From positions 1 through 12,385 of the forward strand of contig URTQ01000026.1 of NCBI GenBank assembly GCA_900550855.1: DNA of 12,385 nucleotides, read 5' to 3'. Source of the DNA: an uncultured Eubacteriales bacterium (GTDB lineage: Bacteria; Bacillota; Clostridia; Christensenellales; CAG-917). How positions within the stretch are numbered: the first letter of the stretch is position 1; each line of letters opens with the position of its first letter. Both the position numbers and the translations under genes were made by a program. Below the pieces are notes generated by a model. It ran no database searches and was not told where the DNA came from. It was given only the letters and a program-made list of their open reading frames with translations. Shown one piece after another: positions 6,935 through 12,385 of this stretch.

Positions 6935-7489
6935 ATGCACAAGAAGATAAACGCTACAACCGAGAAAATCTACGACGCTTTTGCCGAAGTTTTGCTTGAA
7001 AAAGCGTATGCGGACGTGAGAATACAAGACGTGTTGGACAAAAGCGGCGTTGCGAGAAGCACGTTTTACGCGCATTACAAGACGAAAGAGGAATTGCTCA
7101 AATCCATATGTTCGACCATATTCGGGCACGTCTTTTCGCACTCGCTTGCAGAAGAAAAGAGCCACGATTTTTCAAAATCCTCGATTTTCGATTACAAGCA
7201 TTTCATAACGCACATTTTCTATCATTTGCACGACGAAAAAACGCTTGTCCACGCCATTTTGCTTTCGCAAAGCAAGGACATATTCCTCAACTATCTGCGG
7301 GGCGAACTTGCCGAGTTTGCAACCGCCTGCGTAGAAAACAATTTCGTGACGGGCAAAAACCTACCTAAATCCTTGAAAGTCAATTCGATAATCGAAAACT
7401 TCGTTTTGCTTGTGGAATACTGGGACGAAACGTCCTTTGCCGACACCCCCGAACGCCTAACCGATTATTTCCTAATTATGAACGAATGA
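6935..7489 (+). CDS. TetR/AcrR-family transcriptional regulator
   Basis: The 184-residue protein has the TetR N-terminal DNA-binding domain: helix 1 about residues 5-22, then a helix-turn-helix at about 28-47 (VRIQDVLDKSGVARSTFYAHY), ending in the hallmark FYAHYKTKEELL. The C-terminal part is helical and should bind a ligand and form the dimer. I cannot name the ligand. Such proteins usually repress their own gene and a divergent neighbour. Here the neighbour is the ABC importer operon, with palindromic candidate operators in the shared 189-base region. The ATG is preceded by GAGG six bases upstream. A terminator directly follows the stop codon, so the gene is monocistronic. Confidence 0.93.
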   Translation: MHKKINATTEKIYDAFAEVLLEKAYADVRIQDVLDKSGVARSTFYAHYKTKEELLKSICSTIFGHVFSHSLAEEKSHDFSKSSIFDYKHFITHIFYHLHDEKTLVHAILLSQSKDIFLNYLRGELAEFATACVENNFVTGKNLPKSLKVNSIIENFVLLVEYWDETSFADTPERLTDYFLIMNE

Positions 7490-7512
7490 GCGTGCCAACG
7501 GCACGCTTTTTT
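7489..7512 (+). terminator. Intrinsic terminator of the tetR-family gene
   Basis: A perfect 8-base-pair stem (7489-7496 with 7500-7507), an AAC loop and a run of T's to 7512. The first stem base is the last base of the TGA stop codon. Confidence 0.9.
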
Positions 7513-7773
7513 ATGCGGCGAATTATTTCCCGAATTGAAATTAATAACAAACTATCGTTCTTGAATAAGGTCTCAAATAGATGAAGAACAAGAAATAATA
7601 TTCTCTCTGTGTTATTGAAACAAAACGGTTGCAATATTTGGATGAAGAACAAGGAAAAACCCTTTTGCGAATCCGCCCAACGTACTAAATCGTACGTGAC
7701 GGATGAACAAAAGGGTTTTGACACAGTTGTTCGCCAAATAGTGCGACCGTTTATTCTACGGCGATTTCTTTGA
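7513..7773 (+). pseudogene. Decayed small ORF or dispersed repeat, unknown
   Basis: There is no intact gene between the TetR terminator and hypA, but one plus-strand frame is open from an ATG at 7513 to a TGA at 7771-7773 apart from a single internal TGA at 7582-7584. The largest intact piece starts at an ATG at 7642 and would give 43 charged residues (beginning MKNKEKPFCESAQRTKSYV), overlapping the 3' end of hypA in antisense. No ribosome binding site or promoter is seen for either ATG. The opposite strand is also open through the region. GATGAAGAACAAG occurs at 7580 and 7641, and a partial copy occurs at 7702, each exactly 61 bases apart. It could be a broken gene, a mobile palindromic repeat, or only the sequence around a terminator. 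I do not recognise it. Confidence 0.3.
7654..7719 (-). terminator. Large nested hairpin, probable terminator of hyp operon
   Basis: A perfect 12-base-pair outer stem (7656-7667 with 7708-7719) encloses further nested pairing: ATCCG with CGGAT (7671-7675 with 7700-7704) and ACGTAC with GTACGT (7680-7685 with 7692-7697). On the minus strand it lies about 30 bases after the hypA stop and ends in a T run. It is therefore the likely transcript end of the hypB-to-hypA operon. The nested shape is more elaborate than a normal terminator. Confidence 0.5.
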
Positions 7774-8095
7774 CAAGGACTTCGTTCCCTCGAACCAGAT
7801 AAGTATGTTCACTGCCGCAATAGGGGCAGGTCTTGCCATACTCGACTGTGGGGTACTCTTTTTTGCAGTCCTCGCAGTAGGTGACGGCTTTGATAGGCTC
7901 GATTTCAAGAGTGCAACCGCGCAGTAAATCCGTGCGGTTTGCATTCCAGTTCCAACAATCGATGAGTTGATCGTTGACGATTGTAGACACTTCGCCGATT
8001 TGCATAACGACTTTTTGAATTTTGGTTGCCTTGTTTTCGACGGCAACGTCGCGAACCATATCGGCTATGTGAAAAACTACGCCTAATTCGTGCAT
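7751..8095 (-). CDS. hypA: HypA nickel metallochaperone
   Basis: HypA is a small cytoplasmic protein that binds nickel and passes it, with the GTPase HypB, to a nickel enzyme under assembly. The classical target is the large subunit of [NiFe] hydrogenase. The 114-residue protein begins with the invariant Met-His-Glu, whose N terminus and His2 form the nickel site. It also has the structural zinc site as two CxxC pairs (C74/C77 and C90/C93, separated by 12 residues). Length is typical. The ATG at 8095 has a GAGG site and starts 9 bases after the flavoprotein gene, as the last gene of the operon. Its pairing with two HypB proteins is expected; the absence of hydrogenase genes and of hypC-F in the window is not. 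Confidence 0.93.
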   Translation of the reverse strand: MHELGVVFHIADMVRDVAVENKATKIQKVVMQIGEVSTIVNDQLIDCWNWNANRTDLLRGCTLEIEPIKAVTYCEDCKKEYPTVEYGKTCPYCGSEHTYLVRGNEVLVKEIAVE

Positions 8096-8104
8096 ATCAA
8101 CCTC

Positions 8105-10969
8105 TTATTTGTTTGCTTTTTTTGCAGCCTTTGCCGCTTTGACCGCTTCTTTGTGTTTCTTTTGGGAAGCCTTTTCTTCTGCGGTCTTTTTGCCGAACAC
8201 GATTCTCACGCCGCGTTTGATTGCGTAAGGAATGATTGCTTTGAACTTGTCTTCGCTGCGAATCATCGTAGAGCATTCGGGATGTTCTCTGTGAAGGTGG
8301 ATTGCGTCAAATTCGCACTTGGTGGTGCAGACGCCGCAACCGATGCACTTGTTCTCGTCCACGACGCTTGCGCCGCATCCGAGGCAACGACCTGCTTCGA
8401 TCTTGACTTGCTCTTCGGTGAGAGTGCCGTGCAAATCTCTGAACGAATGTTTGTCGCCTTCGAGTTCTTTGGCTTCTTGTCTGCCGGCGGTGTCGTAACT
8501 GTCGATGACGATGTTGTTCTTGTCGAGTTCGATGAACTGTCTGCGGTTGCGACCGATGGTCATACTCGTGCCGGGTTGCACGAAGCGATGAAGCGATACT
8601 GCCGCATTCTTGCCCGCTTCGATTGCGTCGATTGCGAATTTAGGTCCGCTGTACACGTCGCCGCCGACGAAGATGTCGGGTTCTGCGGTTTGATACGTGA
8701 GCGAATCCGCAACGGGATAATTGCCGTGATGGAACTCGACCTTAGTGCCTTTGAGCAAGTCACCCCAAACAACCGCTTGACCGATTGCGAAGATGACGTG
8801 TTGCGCTTCGACGGTGATCGTGTCGTTCTCGTCGTAAACGGGGCTGAATCTCTTGGTTTGAGGATCGATGACTCTCAAACACTTCTTGAACACGACCGCC
8901 TTGACCGTGCCGTCTTCGTTTTTGAGGATTTCCTTCGGGCCCCAGCCGTTGTTGACGGAAATGCCGTCGGCGAGGGTTTCTTCGATTTCGTTCTTGCTTG
9001 CGGGCATAGTTTCTCTCGATTCGAGGCAGTACATACCCACTTCTTCACTGCCGAAACGAACAGCCGTACGAGCGCAGTCGACCGCAACGTTGCCGCCGCC
9101 GATAACGACCGTCTTGCCGTTGAGTTTTCTGTCGTGATTTTCGGTTGCGTCGTGCAAGAAGGAAACAGCCATATCAGTTCCGATTGCGTCTTCGCCGGGT
9201 ACGCCGGGGAGTCTGCCGCCTTGGCAGCCGATTGCAACGTAGAACGCTTTGTAGCCTTGTTTTCTCAACTCGTCGATGGTGACGTCTTTGCCGACGTTGA
9301 CGCCCGTCTTAAACTCTACGCCGAGTTCACGCAAAACGTCGATTTCCGCTTCGATGACGTCTTTTTCGAGTTTGTAGGACGGAATACCGTATGTAAGCAT
9401 ACCGCCGAGTCTTTCGTTCTTTTCGAACACGGTGGGTTTGTAACCCTTCGTCGCAAGATAGTATGCGCAAGAAAGTCCCGCAGGGCCTGCGCCGATGATG
9501 GCTATCTTTTGAGACCATTGCTTGTCAACGTTGGACGGAATGACGATTTCGGGGACGAATCTCGTTTCCGCGTGCAAATCTTGCTCTGCGATAAACTTCT
9601 TGATTGCGTCGATGGACACTGCCTCGTCAATCGTTCCTCTGGTGCAGGCTGCCTCGCAACGCTTGTTGCAGACGCGGCCGCAGATTGCGGGGAACGGGTT
9701 GTCCTTCTTGATGAGTTCGAGAGCCTCTCTGTACTTGCCCTCTTTTGCCTTGCGGATATAACCTTGAACTGCGATGTGCGCAGGGCAAGCCGCTTTACAC
9801 GGCGACGTACCCGTTTCGTAGCAGTTGATGCGGTTGTTATCTCTGTAATCCTCATCCCATTTGTCCGGACCCCAACTGAGATTGTCGGGAAGTTCGTGCT
9901 TGGGATATTTGATTTCGCCTTGCTTGGTGCAAAGTTTTTGACCGAGTTTGACCGCGCCTGCGGGGCAATACTCGACGCACTTGCCGCAAGCGACGCATTT
10001 GTCTTTCTCTACGCGAGCGACGTATGCGCTTCTGGACATATTCGGGGTGTTGAAAAGTTGCGAGGTACGAAGCGCGTTGCAGATGTTGACGTTGCAGTTG
10101 CAAATTGCGAAGATTTTGTTCTCGCCGTCGATGTTGGTGATTTGGTGAACGAAACCGTTCTTTTCCGCATTGCGAAGGATTTGCATAGCCTCGTCGTAGG
10201 TGATGTCGCGGCCTTTGCCTGTTTCGCGGCAGTAGTCTGCCATATCGCCGATACCGATACACCATTCTTCACAACTGTCGCCGCAGCCTTCGCCGAGTTT
10301 GGCTCTGCCGTAACGGCAAGAGCAGATACCTACGCCGAGATGTCCCTCGTACTTTTTGAGCCAGTAGGAAATATGTTCGATGTCCATCGTGCCGTTTTCC
10401 ATCTCGATTGCTTTTTCGACGGGGATAACGTGCATACCGATGCCTGCGCCTCCCGGGGGCACCATAGGCGTGACCATAGTCAAGGGAAGATAGGTCATAC
10501 GCTCGAAGAACATTGCAAGTTCGGGATGTTCGTCGAGTTGTTGCTTGATCATGTTTGTAAATTCGGCAGAGCCGGGAACGAACATAGGAAGCACGTAGCG
10601 ACGTTCTCTCTTTGCGCCCTTGATAGGACCGTTCTTGTCGTAGTGATTGCCATAATCGTATTCGATGATACCGATGTGGCTCATTTCGTCGAGAATCTTT
10701 TGGAAGTCTTCCGCTTTTTTGTATTGCGGATTGAGTTTCCAAAGTTGCTCGAAGGTGTACGGCGTGCGCAATTTCATAGAAAGCGCGACGTCTGCCATTT
10801 CGTCGGTCATAATGCAACGAAGTCCCCAGTATTCGGGATCGTTGACGGTTACGCCCGCAATTTTGTGGTCGATGCAGTCGGTGATTTTCCTTGCCAGTTT
10901 GAGGATTTTCTCACTCGGATTGGGATCGCCCATAAATTCCGGTTTGAAAGCTTTGCTCATCTCAGCCAT
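8105..10969 (-). CDS. Multidomain Fe-S/FAD NAD(P)H oxidoreductase (GltD-like)
   Basis: A 954-residue cytoplasmic electron-transfer protein. Residues 1 to about 200 look partly winged-helix-like. Next comes a cysteine-rich module (C216, C218, C229, C233, C237, C247, then C290, C292, C297) and a ferredoxin-type cluster (C325, C328, C331, C335). Residues about 385-465 are the alpha-helical Fe-S domain of glutamate synthase small subunit and dihydropyrimidine dehydrogenase (C391, C395, C430, C434, C438, C442). FAD binds at GAGPAG (493-498) and NAD(P)H at GGGNVA (624-629); the second FAD motif is near GGD (769-771). A C-terminal cluster region (C862, C865, C875, C878, C881, C885) precedes a Lys/Ala-rich tail (926-954). 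It probably moves electrons between NAD(P)H and a low-potential partner. The true substrate is unknown. The start is fixed by AAAGGAG, nine bases upstream, and an 8-base overlap with the preceding hypB. Confidence 0.88.
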   Translation of the reverse strand: MAEMSKAFKPEFMGDPNPSEKILKLARKITDCIDHKIAGVTVNDPEYWGLRCIMTDEMADVALSMKLRTPYTFEQLWKLNPQYKKAEDFQKILDEMSHIGIIEYDYGNHYDKNGPIKGAKRERRYVLPMFVPGSAEFTNMIKQQLDEHPELAMFFERMTYLPLTMVTPMVPPGGAGIGMHVIPVEKAIEMENGTMDIEHISYWLKKYEGHLGVGICSCRYGRAKLGEGCGDSCEEWCIGIGDMADYCRETGKGRDITYDEAMQILRNAEKNGFVHQITNIDGENKIFAICNCNVNICNALRTSQLFNTPNMSRSAYVARVEKDKCVACGKCVEYCPAGAVKLGQKLCTKQGEIKYPKHELPDNLSWGPDKWDEDYRDNNRINCYETGTSPCKAACPAHIAVQGYIRKAKEGKYREALELIKKDNPFPAICGRVCNKRCEAACTRGTIDEAVSIDAIKKFIAEQDLHAETRFVPEIVIPSNVDKQWSQKIAIIGAGPAGLSCAYYLATKGYKPTVFEKNERLGGMLTYGIPSYKLEKDVIEAEIDVLRELGVEFKTGVNVGKDVTIDELRKQGYKAFYVAIGCQGGRLPGVPGEDAIGTDMAVSFLHDATENHDRKLNGKTVVIGGGNVAVDCARTAVRFGSEEVGMYCLESRETMPASKNEIEETLADGISVNNGWGPKEILKNEDGTVKAVVFKKCLRVIDPQTKRFSPVYDENDTITVEAQHVIFAIGQAVVWGDLLKGTKVEFHHGNYPVADSLTYQTAEPDIFVGGDVYSGPKFAIDAIEAGKNAAVSLHRFVQPGTSMTIGRNRRQFIELDKNNIVIDSYDTAGRQEAKELEGDKHSFRDLHGTLTEEQVKIEAGRCLGCGASVVDENKCIGCGVCTTKCEFDAIHLHREHPECSTMIRSEDKFKAIIPYAIKRGVRIVFGKKTAEEKASQKKHKEAVKAAKAAKKANK

Positions 10970-11639
10970 TGTTGTTTTCTCCTTTGAAAAACTTTATTAT
11001 ATTATATAACTTATTTTCAAGCATTTCAAGTCCTTCGCCCGTTTTTGCGCTGACATAATATATCTGCGCGCTCGGATTCAGACGAGAAATGTGGTTTTCA
11101 AACTTGGTTTTGTCAAAATCGAACGCTTCGAGGGTGTCGATTTTGGTCACGACGATAAGGTCGCACTTTTCAAACATCAGCGGATATTTGAGCGGTTTGT
11201 CGTCGCCTTCGGGCACGGACAAAAGCATCATATTGAGGTGCGCGCCCGTATCGAACTCGGCAGGACATACGAGATTGCCGATGTTTTCGAGGACGATGAG
11301 GTCGCATTCGTCGAACTTTGCTTGCGACAGGGCTTCCTTCACCATATCCGCGTCGATGTGGCAAAGTCCGCCGTTGTGAATCTGCACGCTCTCGATTCCT
11401 GCGCCGTCCGCTATGCGCCGAGCGTCCACGTCCGTTTCGATGTCAACGTCCATCGCAACGACTTTGAGTTTTTCTTTCAACTCTTTGAGCAACGCGGTGA
11501 GCAACGTCGTTTTTCCGCTTCCCGGCGACGACATAACGTTGAGCAAGAACGTCCCCTTTGCTTTTAGCGTCGCTCTTATCTCGTCCGCCGTCTTGTCGTT
11601 GTTTGAAAATATGCTTTCTTTTACGGATATAACTCTCAT
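10962..11639 (-). CDS. hypB: HypB-type nickel-insertion GTPase, second copy
   Basis: HypB is a SIMIBI-class GTPase that dimerises on GTP binding and delivers nickel together with HypA. The 225-residue protein has the P-loop SPGSGKT (38-44), the metal-site residues Cys93-His94 in GLCHIDADM and Cys125 in NLVCPAEFD, and a TKID guanine-recognition motif (165-168; Thr replaces the usual Asn). It lacks the N-terminal CxxCGC high-affinity site of the E. coli protein and any His-rich stretch. The frame is open to 12131, but the ATG at 11639 gives the correct HypB N terminus and an ATGA overlap with the stop of the first copy. It is about half identical by eye to its neighbour, with all catalytic residues kept in both. 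Confidence 0.93.
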   Translation of the reverse strand: MRVISVKESIFSNNDKTADEIRATLKAKGTFLLNVMSSPGSGKTTLLTALLKELKEKLKVVAMDVDIETDVDARRIADGAGIESVQIHNGGLCHIDADMVKEALSQAKFDECDLIVLENIGNLVCPAEFDTGAHLNMMLLSVPEGDDKPLKYPLMFEKCDLIVVTKIDTLEAFDFDKTKFENHISRLNPSAQIYYVSAKTGEGLEMLENKLYNIIKFFKGENNNG

Positions 11640-12310
11640 TTCAAACCCTCTTTCCAATCTGCGTACTTGCCGTAAAGATAATCGGCAAATTCGTTTACGC
11701 CCTCGCCGCTGCGAGCGGACACCGCAAATACCTTTGCATTCGGATTGACCGAGCGGATATATCCCTTGCACTTTTCGACGTCGAAATCGAAATATTTTGC
11801 CGTATCCGTTTTGGTGAACACGACAGCGTCCGCAACCGAGAACATAAGCGAGTATTTGAGCGGTTTGTCGTCCCCTTCGGGAAGCGCGAGCAACACGACT
11901 TTGAGGTGCGCGCCCGTGTCGAACTCGGCAGGACATACGAGGTTGCCGATGTTTTCCAAAAACACGATGTCGGAAGTCGTGGCAAATTCCTTGAAGCCTT
12001 GCCTTGACATATCCGCGTCGAGATGGCACATACCGCCCGTGTGAAGTTGAATTGCCTCTGCGCCCGCTTCGCGCACGGTGTATGCGTCCACGTCGCCGTC
12101 GATGTCCGCTTCCATAACGCCGACCTTGCATCTGTTTTTCAACGCCTTCGTAAGCGCAACGAGCAACGTCGTCTTTCCGCTTCCCGGGGCTGACATAACG
12201 TTGACGTAATATACGCCCTGCTCGTCGAGTTCGGCGCGAAGTTTATCCGCGTCCGCGTCGTTGTTTTTGATTATACTTTCTTTGAGTTTAACGGTTCTGA
12301 CAATATCCAT
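11636..12310 (-). CDS. hypB: HypB-type nickel-insertion GTPase, first copy
   Basis: This is the first gene of the four-gene nickel operon, 224 residues. It carries the P-loop APGSGKT (41-47), Cys95-His96 in GMCHLDADM and Cys126 in NLVCPAEFD, which together form the dimer-interface metal site of HypB. A TKTD guanine-recognition motif is at 166-169. As in its neighbour, there is no N-terminal CxxCGC motif or polyhistidine region. The ATG at 12310 is preceded by a purine-rich GAGGAAAG/AGAAG leader and a good promoter. Both HypB copies look functional, so they may act as a heterodimer, or each may serve a different nickel protein; sequence cannot separate these. UreG is a related GTPase, but the CHxDAD and VCPAEFD motifs fit HypB. 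Confidence 0.93.
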   Translation of the reverse strand: MDIVRTVKLKESIIKNNDADADKLRAELDEQGVYYVNVMSAPGSGKTTLLVALTKALKNRCKVGVMEADIDGDVDAYTVREAGAEAIQLHTGGMCHLDADMSRQGFKEFATTSDIVFLENIGNLVCPAEFDTGAHLKVVLLALPEGDDKPLKYSLMFSVADAVVFTKTDTAKYFDFDVEKCKGYIRSVNPNAKVFAVSARSGEGVNEFADYLYGKYADWKEGLK

Positions 12311-12331
12311 AATTTTCTTCTTTCCTCGCTT

Positions 12332-12360
12332 ATTGTAGCACTTGAAAATTATATTTTCAA
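12332..12360 (-). promoter_or_regulatory. Promoter of the hypB-hypA operon with operator-like palindrome
   Basis: On the minus strand TTGAAA (12360-12355), a 17-base spacer and TACAAT (12337-12332) predict a start near 12325, about 15 bases before the ATG. The -35 box is one end of a perfect inverted repeat, TTGAAAAT-N3-ATTTTCAA (12342-12360), so a dimeric repressor could block it. It does not fit the NikR (GTATGA-N16-TCATAC), Fur 7-1-7 or Rex consensus as I know them. Confidence 0.65.
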
Positions 12361-12385
12361 TACTTTGTTACCGATTGCCATTTTT

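Noticed and set aside
7476..7724. 82-codon minus-strand frame between tetR and hypA
   Set aside because: No promoter or ribosome binding site is seen, it runs through the hairpin and the tetR terminator, and it ends inside tetR. It was treated as part of the unexplained 7513-7773 stretch rather than as a gene.
7513..7773. Reading the internal TGA at 7582 as a sense codon (recoding or selenocysteine)
   Set aside because: Several genes in the window clearly end at TGA, no selenocysteine insertion hairpin is evident directly after the codon, and the frame has no proven product.
8090..10987. A 965-codon open frame on the plus strand, antisense to the Fe-S flavoprotein gene
   Set aside because: The translation resembles no protein family and has no ribosome binding site. 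It stays open because the real gene avoids TTA, CTA and TCA codons in the matching frame, which would read as stops on the other strand.
11640..12131. Upstream extension of the second hypB copy to give a 389-residue protein
   Set aside because: The extra N-terminal part is an Arg-rich out-of-frame reading of the first hypB gene. The ATG at 11639 gives a normal HypB start and an ATGA overlap.

Overview
The window looks like a chromosomal segment of an anaerobic, probably uncultured member of the Bacillota (Clostridia). This is an inference. It rests on GAGG-type ribosome binding sites, sigma-A-like promoters with 17-18 base spacers, intrinsic terminators, an oxygen-sensitive iron-sulfur flavoprotein, and a lipoprotein-type solute-binding protein. 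Coding density is high, with five transcription units and little non-coding sequence. No rRNA, tRNA, CRISPR array, transposase or phage gene was seen.

Left part (1-6745, minus strand). A terminator for a gene off the left edge (16-45) is followed by a flavin reductase-like gene with its own promoter and terminator. Upstream of it lies a six-gene, leftward block: two ABC ATPases, a family-5 solute-binding lipoprotein, two DppB/DppC-type permeases and a cysteine-rich TPR protein. The transporter is a complete importer of the peptide/nickel class. Both ATPases are short, as in NikD/NikE, and lack the C-terminal extension of OppD/OppF. Its promoter places transcription start essentially on the first ATG, so the first cistron may be leaderless.

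Centre (6746-7773). A TetR-family regulator is transcribed rightward, divergently from the transporter. The shared 189-base intergenic region contains two facing promoters, a 49-base imperfect palindrome near its middle and repeated ACA-N3-TGT elements, so the regulator probably controls both itself and the transporter. After the TetR terminator comes a stretch with no intact gene. It holds a frame open except for one stop, a 13-base repeat and a large nested hairpin. It may be a decayed small gene or a dispersed repeat, and its hairpin probably ends the operon arriving from the right.

Right part (7751-12310, minus strand). Four tightly packed genes form one operon: two adjacent HypB-type nickel GTPases, a 954-residue Fe-S/FAD/NAD(P)H oxidoreductase and the nickel metallochaperone HypA. 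The promoter has a perfect 8-base-arm palindrome over its -35 box. No hydrogenase subunit, hypC, hypD, hypE or hypF is present here. The most interesting reading is a nickel-handling operon serving something other than, or not encoded next to, a classical [NiFe] hydrogenase, with a possible nickel or metallophore importer a few hundred bases away. The link between importer and operon is inferred from proximity only; they are separate transcription units.
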